36,134 nt of DNA from a virus. The DNA is taken from positions 1-36,134 of the IMG/VR virus record IMGVR_UViG_3300030108_001372, one strand, 5' to 3'. The notes under the pieces were generated by a model that ran no database searches, was not told where the DNA came from, and saw only the letters and a program-made list of their open reading frames with translations. Shown here in pieces: positions 27,901-32,796 of this stretch (position 1 is the first letter of the stretch; every line of letters starts with the position of its first letter). The position numbers and the translations under genes are program-made.

Positions 27901-28877
27901 ATGAGGAAGAGAAAGCAGTTCGTAAGATGCTGCCTTTCTGGAACAAGAACTCTACGTTGCTGTTTACCCGTGACGAGAACGGGGAGATCGGATTCATTGA
28001 CTATTCCTACGTTGATCCGTTGGGGTATTTCCGCAAGCCATTCATTGCTTTGCTCAGTGGATCAGAGGAGGGATTCCAGAACTCCCTGCGCAGCGCGATG
28101 CACGCTATCTTTGAGCCGTTCATTGGAGAAGAAGTGTTCTTCGGAGCCGCTTACCAAGCGGTCAAGAACCGTGATTTGAACGGGCGAGTCATTGTTGAAC
28201 CGGGATCCACAACTCTTCAAGCGGTCGCTGCTTTGACTAACCACGTATTCAGTGGTATCGAACCGGGCTTTGTGTCGCAGGGCAAGGAGTTCATCTCTGC
28301 TCTCAACGGTCACGTAAATGACTTTGGCAAGAAGTATCGTTTGGGTGATGTGCTGTTCCAACAACTGACTGGATTCAAGAAGCAAACCATGAACCCCATG
28401 CAGGGTTATATGTTCCGCGTCTACGAGTTCAACCGCAAGGATAGGGAGTTGCGAAGTAGGCTCAACGCTTCTGTTAGACGGGCGGGAACTGTGTCAGAAG
28501 ATGAACTGCGTAGCGCATACACCCGATACAACGACTCCCGTGCCAACTTGCAGGCGGACTTGTTGTCTCTCACATCGGGCATCCGCGCCTTGGGTTACAG
28601 TGAAAAGCAAATCCGTCAGGCATTGAAGTTTGGTTACGTCAATGATGAACTCACCGACAACCTCATCGACGGCAAGTTCACACCGTTTGACATTCCCATG
28701 TCTGCGGTCGAAGGGGCGGTGGACAAGTACATGTTCACCACCCAAGACGTGCCGCTTGGAGAGCCGGGAGAAGCCGAACGCAGAATCCGAGTTCTTGTTG
28801 AAGAGGCGGCAAGTCAGGTCGGATCGCCTCGGGAAATAGGCAAGCCGATTGGCCGTCGAGCAAATCTGGGTAAGTAA
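18996..28877 (+). CDS. Giant multidomain (polyvalent-type) virion protein, 3293 aa
   Basis: One uninterrupted frame of 3293 codons. The N-terminal part (about 1-600) is helical, with hydrophobic Gly/Ala-rich stretches near 395-412 and 528-550 and EAGQESLEEI near 485, as in internal virion proteins. An acidic linker leads to a first zinc-peptidase motif, H1012-E-V-Y-H1016, with E1097/E1098 in AEEAFAYY as a likely third ligand. A second one is H1638-E-L-S-H1642, with E1824 in IAEYFTSP. A mixed region (1900-2330) follows. The C-terminal 800 or so residues (NLGLYVNRSYKAF near 2484, HVRNTVGNIPF near 2720, a hydrophobic helix near 2946-2966, YVDPLGYFRKP near 3005) match what I recall of large polyvalent protein-associated domains (LPD38-like). 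FSR motifs lie between the parts. It is probably packaged in the head and injected, where it may act against host defences; that is inference. Confidence 0.85.
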   Translation: MAEPEIGKKTVQKQRADEAAQAILDSVPDTNYQQVMEAANQAFAGAMNMGDVRDIAPNLAQMRENSMRRGILDAQEGSEYRAGVTNTTGSYTIDYFLSKLPDVFGGDNDENSLKDPDRAYFGKTGTYFLDSLLTPSIDAHPHLFQLGGASRYRPVPVKDEEGNIVRVVNMPHRKKVLAQNFTDGKESLTQDEYELLAAEVKSRGENIEDYLGEDVFRMDVPLAGEVSAPLKMFDPDVVVKFLKAGAQENQDFVDSVAAGNLRRRIIGGQLEGEDARRLEMQGGLTGLLAVSLNKNLRPAAQNVQAFFEAAEHGFHQGWAAPLDFLGDLAGFGERWEEHSLFAGLDDDWHKSYPELVDFMEGTDVEFSSMLGSAAGQIGVQVLGARALQALQLPSRLSFYGLGAGYAGGITNIQRERRYLAQGFSAEDADRMAQYDGVRVGMYTLLSEYVVGGMGRFAGTRFGGNVGKLVDSTAASRFLGAGVREAGQESLEEILQRAYFMTERDDAELREEAFFSPEFMEQLKQVALVSSIAGGASNVVTDVGMAVSVKPPNIGERVTFYQNGELVETTVTNDNQEEIRQGILNDMRREARAAHYAQPIGGDLAALAIDGLANVTARRTRNGLRKRLEALGVPENQIDGYLNTMVNQDSPRVASLFGNPDEVIAQRQEEFIEGESKLEMQTTSPLLTDFFRSLRSNNKDDAINVAKSMEAGLGKRVQLANLLSLMDETDIQQMRDAAEESVLRHEAKIQAGVEALITPQAVPEFAQTAVFDGNYSDAFVDRMIDEIIQVRTAEGAELEAAQAEADTILEQLLAGEQISSLDMAKIDKALGNRANTERALALIKNHFNPEPEPETEQEGEEADVADDTDAPPFSRNAAIEENRQTVAELEEGVEGETTEETAQEATPLGFLTRTKNYLVAQSAKAVQKGAQAFFLPTDTIEFVKSDGLTQEQRLYRDRLREQGIEVAFVAGRAEDGSRRRLVFDGSINDDNGIIVLNADEAIGTRQYDSIVSHEVYHGVMQTDKSSGMRFMQAALEHDRDGLLRSFAKAYGLEMSAQTGQKVRLTENELTSQLVDVLKLSSDPELRTGEIIEARRIAEEAFAYYVQDMAMSDPAKTRRVIDSLNKDSRNIPLVESISNTIGSWLGYMDASVTEDSWQTRDRWDALHRLMKGYVKSQGQFMAPDPNNRGFFEPYTPTPTPVGDSFSDAIRELFDRSDLGMTDIEKRSMALRDAMYNRQRSLELTAAEPDDSFDLLFEDIFGEPRGYRMRHRRISDQFGVKTPMGLYNNGAELAQGFDQKMREDGILVAPLSGEEIRKYRAREMEFSEALYKGVRFPFGEDPSGSPMFSRDPLSFEYLEGGERGAIRFAGGEPVDSNVRGMNQQSTQRTQLRKLGYRSGMAMLGQKKLASDILKNFADQVIEDTPDDVFPNIMGKVRKENQRRGVSLDVAENVIKRSTNALIDKQVELANGLYMQGIVDAQEAQRIVSDSLDGFRRYEQQALASAKNYIGFIEEGLKRGGGGTGVTAEMSDLRNIIRDTFKNYGQDYVGVTMHAPFLLKRIADSKQVDPVNRAIASTLLKTSSTQLGGEMQYLVPDLIGSITTRFSGIGGYHAPQLTAQGVGFGVSKFKGDGKEFLNVVLHELSHANTSQTLASTVEQAIGVSGILSDIVFFQGAGRNGLSAAYRQTQEYANIDSVEEAKAITHEEPSIALVSEFDKRYKSSGTSDQQKLALFKMRNAAASAIVGDFLAVHFAGAYLDGNTEQKQSVRDFIDGIDDLSEMTLRDLAADYFAQDYDDYRVLDTPTYGRGATGVHNSYGAYTPFEHIAEYFTSPAYAKQVDSTFAAVNDRLGLKPIESVEGVTDVASARDALAAVDPAAPDLVAPKKLGANSRRMQEIMGLMAATHPVHRVYFSRRLMAETTPGDALKQQKHFMLGLGYSTRRQHEIEMVEAIKEGWSKIGRMLQTPIESTRMVRGWYEGDASPGFQVFVDSENEQALAEAAEIIGYALDQDGVGIVKSIRELDEDETPSGLVIEGPMSRRDFERVTEAMNDSFKEGGYNDMTSFSFPMDIQQKKMGLAVFDPEMRQALTPELVQAIQEKLGDGYTVRQAVIETDYKPSGKFNEAEASDATRLADDLRSSLRRKRNDFLKSKGYEGPFFSRNHRHYTDIGHYINDSDPEVDLYIYTRDTDRPLSEGGELDVVPHEQLKMADPLSIDTIKTGFQRGSRFDPVKNEDAYRFQTHADVFGPPVVSRNVFYAQGRVDHGSREISIYPMLTTESGTFQGEDVLTHHGGRAYHFSAQQLEDKLTARYPGYTTIFFSRGIDEAADLQGDEIFFSRKGDGLVDKVMPSLKKQGDNIRKMFQKYFTTGRGLPQGAFRRYMQRKGTIEAEQDRAAKRLIDLRDIAARDAANSKFTQQELFDRANTLLGIPPDIVDGTSIHVTRPHPLTSGMSAEFLATVRSMRESIDGISSRLQTELDLPPGLKATIKDNLGLYVNRSYKAFTEPDWSDRVEPEVRDRFIEVVVSEMRGFFEAQIAKGELTEDQLYSKANVLVNDILYRAGSTKSPIAMLATISDKSPESAAIFKKRRLSNDEFSMALRSLLGEELDVFKNYTNTITKMSSVLANHKLVHDLITIGTDPDQAGGAWIRKVEDLTPEESAEYVHLHNNNAYEAAYQLNGWAVKPDVKDALEFLLEPKTDNVDGLMKLIYQANSLTKYGKTILSPITHVRNTVGNIPFMVSAGYFTGNAVDMDFREFFKTAAAGNDLFSSLPRNASEADVATRERRRERYRRLVELGVVNYGFEVEIESMLQESGANETLGNMLTRVGRIATGPQSVLGKVTEKAQKAYSFEDDLYKVIAFELEMGRLKRAYPGRDVDSLEAEAAEIVGAILPNYEMVPEVITKLRRIPLLGTFPSFTAELIRTRVGLMKLTAKELKSSNPEIRAAGRSRLAGQALMFTLPTAMALAFKSMAGITDEEEKAVRKMLPFWNKNSTLLFTRDENGEIGFIDYSYVDPLGYFRKPFIALLSGSEEGFQNSLRSAMHAIFEPFIGEEVFFGAAYQAVKNRDLNGRVIVEPGSTTLQAVAALTNHVFSGIEPGFVSQGKEFISALNGHVNDFGKKYRLGDVLFQQLTGFKKQTMNPMQGYMFRVYEFNRKDRELRSRLNASVRRAGTVSEDELRSAYTRYNDSRANLQADLLSLTSGIRALGYSEKQIRQALKFGYVNDELTDNLIDGKFTPFDIPMSAVEGAVDKYMFTTQDVPLGEPGEAERRIRVLVEEAASQVGSPREIGKPIGRRANLGK
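21600..25994 (+). repeat. Six F-S-R motifs punctuating the giant protein
   Basis: The tripeptide F-S-R, each time after a hydrophobic or proline residue, occurs at residues 872 (APPFSRN), 1345 (SPMFSRD), 1908 (RVYFSRR), 2154 (GPFFSRN), 2314 (TIFFSRG) and 2331 (EIFFSRK). All six are at apparent domain edges, several right after acidic or Gly/Pro-rich linkers. Chance occurrence at this rate with this shared context is unlikely. They may be leftovers of module exchange, protease sites or docking peptides. See findings. Confidence 0.7.
23541..23548 (+). repeat. Eight-G homopolymer inside the giant gene
   Basis: A run of eight G residues follows AAAAGA and codes for part of a four-glycine stretch (G1516-G1519) between helices before the second zinc-peptidase motif. 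Such runs are prone to slippage during replication, transcription, translation and sequencing. A one-base slip would end the protein shortly after residue 1516 and remove the second peptidase and the whole C-terminal half. The frame is intact here. Confidence 0.8.
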
Positions 28878-28886
28878 TCAAAGGAA

Positions 28887-28917
28887 CCAGCCCCCCGGCG
28901 CGAAGTCGAGGGGCTGG
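28887..28917. terminator. Hairpin after the giant gene
   Basis: CCAGCCCC (28887-28894) pairs perfectly with GGGGCTGG (28910-28917) across a 15-base loop, ten bases after the giant gene's stop. There is no run of T on the + side (AAGGAGGG follows); on the - side the flank reads TTCCTTTGATT, a weak T-rich tract. It could end the leftward or the rightward transcript, or protect the 3' end of the long message. Confidence 0.6.
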
Positions 28918-28950
28918 AAGGAGGGTGGATTGTCGCCCGAAGGCAAAGGC

Positions 28951-28978
28951 CGAGGGTAGCGGTGGAATGCCACCCTCG
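28951..28978. terminator. Second hairpin in the converging gap
   Basis: CGAGGGT (28951-28957) pairs with ACCCTCG (28972-28978). A competing smaller stem is GGTGG/CCACC (28961-28965 with 28970-28974, loop AATG), and a longer-range one is GAGGGTGG (28921-28928) with CCACCCTC (28970-28977). No T-run follows on either strand. The three pairings exclude each other. Confidence 0.5.
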
Positions 28979-28998
28979 ACGCAACAAGAAAGGACACA

Positions 28999-29379
28999 TC
29001 AGAACGGAATGTTTCCATCCGATGTATCAGTTTGCGGAGCCACCGGGGGGGAGGCCGGAGCAGTGGGAGCAACTGCACCAGAAGGTTGGCGGCACCGGAT
29101 GCTGTCAACGGTGCGGCCTTGGAACTCCGCAAAATCTTTGTACAACTCAAGCCGTTGATTGGCCCAAGTGTTTGTGTCCGATCCGAACATGGCTTCACAC
29201 CTGTTGGCGTTGGTCTTGTTCAGTACGAACATCTGTTCGGTTTCGTGAAATGCGATAGCAGGTTTTTGTGTGCCGTCAAGCATGCGCTCCATTGAGACAG
29301 TGCGAACGGTAAATGTTTGAGGCTCAGGAAGGTCTGCGGCTTTCATGTATTTGGAAGGGAATGCTGATCGAATGTCCAT
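28999..29379 (-). CDS. Small conserved phage protein with SSB-type C-terminal tip (126 aa)
   Basis: Start at 29379 is chosen for its AAAGGA ribosome site eight bases upstream and the sequence MDIRSAFPSKYMKAADL; a longer frame upstream overlaps the nuclease gene. The protein reads as a small OB-like beta domain: AFPSKYMKAADL, a strand pair, MFVLNKTNANRCEAMFG, RLELYKDFAEFQGRTVDSIR, then an Ala/Pro-rich tail ending SDGNIPF. The final residues resemble the D-D-D-I-P-F tip by which bacterial single-stranded DNA-binding proteins recruit partners. The LNKTNAN family is widespread in phages beside recombination genes and usually unnamed. With a nuclease directly upstream in the operon, a role in single-strand binding during recombination is likely but unproven. 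Confidence 0.8.
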   Translation of the reverse strand: MDIRSAFPSKYMKAADLPEPQTFTVRTVSMERMLDGTQKPAIAFHETEQMFVLNKTNANRCEAMFGSDTNTWANQRLELYKDFAEFQGRTVDSIRCRQPSGAVAPTAPASPPVAPQTDTSDGNIPF

Positions 29380-29395
29380 AGCGATGTCCTTTGAG

Positions 29396-30217
29396 TTAGA
29401 GAATAAGATCGGAAGAAGAGACAGCCCAGCCGGGTAACTCAATCTCTTGGATCGAGTCTCCATACCCAACTGCATGATTCGATTGTACCGAGTCCCGCCA
29501 TCTTGTCAAGACATCCTTGTACATTTTTCTTCCCAACTCTTCCGCATCCCCGGTCAGGGTGTAAACACCCACGGCGTACGGCGGCTCTTTTTCAACCGCG
29601 ATGAAGACGAATTGAGCGTGTCGTTTTTTGATTGACTTGACTGCATCAACGTAAAAGGCTTGCTGCAAATGGTAGTTGAACTTGGCAACCGATCGCGCAA
29701 AGCCATCCGGTGAAGCATCCATTGTAGTCTTGAGATCCAAGATGATTGGCTTGGCTTTGCCTCTGGGTGCGATGTACCCATCCAGCCTTGCCTTGCAGTC
29801 AGTTCCCTCGTGATTCCAAGTTGCAGTCACCTCTGTCATGCGGTCACGAATCAGCAAGGCTTTGGCTGCTGGGTGTTGCATAACAGAATCACGCATAGCC
29901 AATGCTTTCTCGTAGTCCTCTTTCTTGACAACCACTTTGTCTTCGTGAACACGGGTGAAGTCTTCCCACTCTTGTTTTCCAGCCTTGGTCCTACGATCAA
30001 CACTCGGTGCGATTGCATATTCCATAGATAAAAGATCAGGTTCAAGAACCGCTGTGTGAACCAACTGGCCGAAGCGGAGTGCATCTGTTTCTTTTCTGTT
30101 CTCACCCTCGATGGCAGACTTGAGGTGCTGCATAGACCGAAGCCCTTGCTTCAGTGTTGATTGGTTCATGTGCGGCAGAGCAGCATAAGAATCCATATCC
30201 ATTTGAATCATCGACAT
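29396..30217 (-). CDS. RecB/PD-(D/E)XK-type exonuclease (DUF3799-like)
   Basis: Start at 30217 has the best ribosome site in the window, AGGAGG five bases upstream. The 273-residue product carries the order of motifs of the RecB/RecE-type nuclease fold: FGQLVHTAVLEP (G50, H54), D146 in ARLDGY, D161-L-K163 in ILDLKTT, and Q185-x3-Y189 in QQAFYVDAV. Phage enzymes of this kind digest one strand at DNA ends to feed a single-strand annealing protein. No annealing protein of the RecT or Red-beta kind is seen in this window; the next gene in the operon may be a functional partner. Expected to be cytoplasmic and early. Confidence 0.9.
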   Translation of the reverse strand: MSMIQMDMDSYAALPHMNQSTLKQGLRSMQHLKSAIEGENRKETDALRFGQLVHTAVLEPDLLSMEYAIAPSVDRRTKAGKQEWEDFTRVHEDKVVVKKEDYEKALAMRDSVMQHPAAKALLIRDRMTEVTATWNHEGTDCKARLDGYIAPRGKAKPIILDLKTTMDASPDGFARSVAKFNYHLQQAFYVDAVKSIKKRHAQFVFIAVEKEPPYAVGVYTLTGDAEELGRKMYKDVLTRWRDSVQSNHAVGYGDSIQEIELPGWAVSSSDLIL

Positions 30218-30222
30218 CTAAA

Positions 30223-30228
30223 CCTCCT
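30223..30228 (-). promoter_or_regulatory. Strong Shine-Dalgarno site of the exonuclease
   Basis: On the - strand the sequence reads AGGAGG, five bases from the ATG at 30217. This is a full consensus site; most other genes here have weak or coupled starts, so this gene leads a transcript. Confidence 0.85.
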
Positions 30229-30250
30229 TAGTTACTTGGTGCTGTTAGGG

Positions 30251-30281
30251 ATTGTAATGGTGTGGGTGCATTGTTTGTCAA
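30251..30281 (-). promoter_or_regulatory. Leftward sigma70-type promoter
   Basis: On the - strand, TTGACA (30281-30276) is a perfect -35 box, followed after 19 bases by TACAAT (30256-30251), one mismatch from the consensus -10. The spacing is two longer than ideal. Transcription would begin near 30244 and give a leader of about 26 bases with the AGGAGG site. It would serve the exonuclease and the SSB-tipped protein. Confidence 0.6.
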
Positions 30282-30286
30282 GACAA
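30275..30286. promoter_or_regulatory. Short inverted repeat overlapping the -35 box
   Basis: TTGTC (30275-30279) and GACAA (30282-30286) are inverted around AA. The repeat covers the -35 box of the leftward promoter and lies upstream of the rightward operon, so a repressor bound here could act on both. The arms are only five bases, so chance is possible. Confidence 0.4.
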
Positions 30287-30344
30287 AAGTGCAAAGATTT
30301 TGAGATTTGGTACACACAATTATCAGACGTGGTATGTTGCACGC

Positions 30345-30632
30345 ATGAAGTACGACAACAAGAAAGCACAACGGGTTGTTGATGACAGCGTAAACCACTT
30401 GCTTGACTGCACTAAAGACTTGATGTGGCTGCATGAAGAGGCTGAAGATTTGTTTACAGCAGATGACCACCACGAGTTCTTGGTGTGTCGCAGCAGGATG
30501 ATTCAGATACTTATGCAAGCAAGACCCGATCACCAATGCAAGTTCTGCGGCGGTGCAGGATGCAGGGCGTGTGGTGAAACAGGCTGGTCAAATCATCACC
30601 GAGATCAGTTCGTGCCGGACGAACTCAAGTGA
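30345..30632 (+). CDS. Small zinc-finger protein, first gene of the rightward operon (95 aa)
   Basis: ATG at 30345 (MKYDNKKAQR) is preferred to an in-frame start at 30300, which would lie in the promoter region. The first 60 residues are helical and charged. The end has CKFCGGAGCRACGETGW, the CxxCxGxGxCxxCxGxG-like pattern of DnaJ-type zinc fingers, giving four ligands in one site. The stop overlaps the helicase GTG (GTGA). As the first gene after a divergent promoter region it might be a regulator or a DNA-binding helper. No ribosome site is obvious. Confidence 0.7.
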   Translation: MKYDNKKAQRVVDDSVNHLLDCTKDLMWLHEEAEDLFTADDHHEFLVCRSRMIQILMQARPDHQCKFCGGAGCRACGETGWSNHHRDQFVPDELK

Positions 30633-32272
30633 TTCTCAGGGACTACCAAGAAGAGTCGATTAAGAATGCACGGCTGGCCCTTGGCAAGGTGCAATCCACT
30701 TTGATTGTCATGGCAACGGGGCTTGGCAAAACAGTTGTGATGATCGACATGATCCGATCTTGTCTATCAAAGGGTGGCCGGGCCATGCTTGTGGCCCACC
30801 GTGAGGAGTTGATCGAGCAGCCCCGTGGCCGGATCGTCACCACGCTTGGGGTCATGCCGGGCGTAGAAAAGGCTGAGAGGCGTGCCAACCAGAAAGATGG
30901 GGTAGTTATCGCCAGCATCCAGACGCTCGTGTCGGGGGTGCTGGGCACTCGCAGGTATCAAAAGTTTGACCCCGAAGATTACAACCTTCTCTTGATTGAC
31001 GAGGCTCACCATGCAGCCAGCCCTTCTTACCGAGAGTTTGTTGACTACATGAAGCAGAACAAAAGGCTGAAGGTTGTGGGCGTGACAGCCACCCCAGACC
31101 GTGGCGATGAGATTGGTTTGTCGTGTGTCTTTGAGTCTTGCTCTTACCAGTACAGCATCCTTGACGGCATCACAAACGGTTGGCTTGTGCCAATCAAACA
31201 GATGTTCGTGAGAGTTGGCACGCTTGACTATTCCAACATCAAGACCGTCGCAGGCGACTTGTGTGGCAAGGAGTTGGCTGATGTCTTGGAAGAGGAAAAG
31301 AATCTGCACGGCATGATCCACCCAACGCTTGAGATGGCAGGGGACAGACCAACAATAATTTTTGCAGCAACAGTAAGGCAAGCAGAGTTGATTGCCGAAA
31401 TCATCAACAGACACAAGCCGGAGAAAGCATCATGGGTATCAGGAAAGACACCGAAGAACGAACGGAAACAAATGCTGAAAGACTTCGCAAGTGGCAACTT
31501 GCAATACGTGGCCAATGTGGGAGTCTTAGTCGAGGGGTTCGATCAGCCGTCCGTCGCATGTGTTGCGATGTTCACAGCCACGAAATCGAGAGCGAAATAC
31601 ACTCAGTGCATAGGCAGGGGGACACGCCCGCTGACCCCGCCCCAATCAGATTCGTCTGCGATGACCCGTCGCCAAGTGATAGATCAATCGAGTAAGCCGG
31701 AACTGTTGGTGCTGGACTTCCGAGGCAATGCAGGTCGGCACAGGTTGGTGACCACGTTCGATGTTCTTGCAGGTAAGCAGCCACCGGACATGATTGACCG
31801 AGCAGCCAAGGCAGCCAAACTGCTGAAGCCACTTGATCCAGTTGAGGAGTTGGCAAAGGCAGAGGCACGCGAGCAGTTGTCTATCGAACGTGAGCAGATG
31901 GCAACAGAGAACAGGCTGCGCAAGGCAAAGATCAAACTGAAATCACAATACATGGGTCGTTCAGTTGACCCATTCAAAGACATGGGGTTTGCCCCAACGG
32001 TGGTGGACAATCCAAAGGAGAAACCAACAGACAAACAGATCATCATGCTTGCCAACAACGGGATCGAATCCGAAGGACTCACCCGAAAACAGGCGGGCAG
32101 CCTTGTCTATCAGATAATGCTTCGGCGCAAGATGGGCAAGGCGTCATTCAAACAAGAAGCCGTGCTGAGAGAGTATGGTTTGCCAACAGATGTGACAGCA
32201 TCCAAGGCAAAGAGTTTGATACAAGGTTTAGCAGATGCAGGATGGCCAAAGCCAGACCCACCCATTGGATGA
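30629..32272 (+). CDS. Superfamily 2 DNA helicase (SSL2/DEAH type)
   Basis: GTG at 30629 in a GTGA overlap. The 547-residue protein unwinds or translocates on DNA using ATP. Motif Q-like RDYQEESI at 4-11, Walker A MATGLGKT (28-35), DEAH D124-H127 in LLIDEAHH, TATP (153-156), and motif VI QCIGRGTRPL (326-335) are in the right order for a two-lobed SF2 helicase of the UvrB/SSL2/RecG-like branch. From about 400 there is a charged, helical C-terminal extension (REQLSIEREQMATENRLRKA) and an end with GLTRKQAGSLVYQ. It leads the replication genes and probably acts in the replication start or in recombination. Confidence 0.92.
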   Translation: MILRDYQEESIKNARLALGKVQSTLIVMATGLGKTVVMIDMIRSCLSKGGRAMLVAHREELIEQPRGRIVTTLGVMPGVEKAERRANQKDGVVIASIQTLVSGVLGTRRYQKFDPEDYNLLLIDEAHHAASPSYREFVDYMKQNKRLKVVGVTATPDRGDEIGLSCVFESCSYQYSILDGITNGWLVPIKQMFVRVGTLDYSNIKTVAGDLCGKELADVLEEEKNLHGMIHPTLEMAGDRPTIIFAATVRQAELIAEIINRHKPEKASWVSGKTPKNERKQMLKDFASGNLQYVANVGVLVEGFDQPSVACVAMFTATKSRAKYTQCIGRGTRPLTPPQSDSSAMTRRQVIDQSSKPELLVLDFRGNAGRHRLVTTFDVLAGKQPPDMIDRAAKAAKLLKPLDPVEELAKAEAREQLSIEREQMATENRLRKAKIKLKSQYMGRSVDPFKDMGFAPTVVDNPKEKPTDKQIIMLANNGIESEGLTRKQAGSLVYQIMLRRKMGKASFKQEAVLREYGLPTDVTASKAKSLIQGLADAGWPKPDPPIG

Positions 32273-32561
32273 ACACCTTGGCTTGTTGTACTTCTTGGCC
32301 AAGAGGTACAGGGTCAATGGCCGGTTCGCTCGCTGGGATGAGGACGAGTTGGTTGGCGAATTCTATGTCATCGCACGTAAAGCATACGACCGAAGGTTTG
32401 ATTCCAACAAAGGTTCACTCTCTCGGTTTCTCACTCTGGTCTTGACTCAAGATGTTTTCTACAAATACAGGAGGATGCACGGTGCAGTGCGAAGAAGGAT
32501 CGACGGCAAGAACAAATGGATTCAATTAGAAAGAGGTTTCACAGATGACCACGACATCTAG
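32235..32561 (+). CDS. Sigma-70 region 2-like small protein (108 aa)
   Basis: ATG at 32235 lies 38 bases inside the helicase end. The 108-residue product contains LGLLYFLAKRYRVNGRFARW, EDELVGEFYVIARKAYDRRF and GSLSRFLTLVLTQDVFYKYR. This is the rhythm of sigma factor region 2 (DLxxEFxxxxxxAxxxFDxxKGSxxxFL), which binds core RNA polymerase and the -10 box. Region 4, which reads the -35 box, is missing; the C-terminal end is short and basic. Such a stand-alone domain might redirect the host polymerase, or be a DNA-binding replication protein that borrowed the fold. Confidence 0.65.
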   Translation: MQDGQSQTHPLDEHLGLLYFLAKRYRVNGRFARWDEDELVGEFYVIARKAYDRRFDSNKGSLSRFLTLVLTQDVFYKYRRMHGAVRRRIDGKNKWIQLERGFTDDHDI

Positions 32562-32796
32562 TTTGACCACTGGTCAGGTCGCAAAACTGGTAAGACTTTC
32601 ACAGCAAACAATCATTCGGGCCATTGACCGTGGCCACTTGGTTGGTTACAAAATTCCTATGAGCGGACACCGACGTGTGATGCTCAGTGATTTGCGAAAA
32701 TGGATGCGAGCAACAGGCATACCGGAGGATTTGGTGGATGAGCAATTCGGAATGGATCAGAGTAAGCAAGCAGAACCCTTGTCCGATTTGCGGTAA
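32545..32796 (+). CDS. MerR/excisionase-type helix-turn-helix protein (83 aa)
   Basis: ATG at 32545 overlaps the previous gene by 17 bases. The 83 residues contain a winged helix-turn-helix: LTTGQVAKLVRLSQQTIIRA, then IDRGHLVGYKIPMSGHRRVM and SDLRKWMRATG. This matches the DNA-binding domain of excisionases and BldC/MerR regulators. The size fits an excisionase or a small repressor. The serine recombinase encoded nearby on the other strand could be its partner, as a directionality factor, or it may act at the divergent promoter at 30260. Its last 59 bases overlap the primase-like gene. Confidence 0.85.
   Translation: MTTTSSLTTGQVAKLVRLSQQTIIRAIDRGHLVGYKIPMSGHRRVMLSDLRKWMRATGIPEDLVDEQFGMDQSKQAEPLSDLR

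Larger units (their letters stand above)
28878..28998. other. Structured intergenic region between converging operons
   Basis: This 121-base gap separates the stop of the giant gene from the stop of the leftward small protein at 28999. I see no gene in it. It is G/C-rich and full of inverted repeats, described separately, as expected for two-way termination. It is the only gap over 100 bases in the window apart from the divergent promoter region at 30218-30344. Confidence 0.7.

Noticed and set aside
28925-29258. Forward frames across the hairpin region and the SSB-tipped gene
   Set aside because: They depend on repetitive G/C-rich sequence and lie antisense to a leftward gene with a good ribosome site and family-like sequence.
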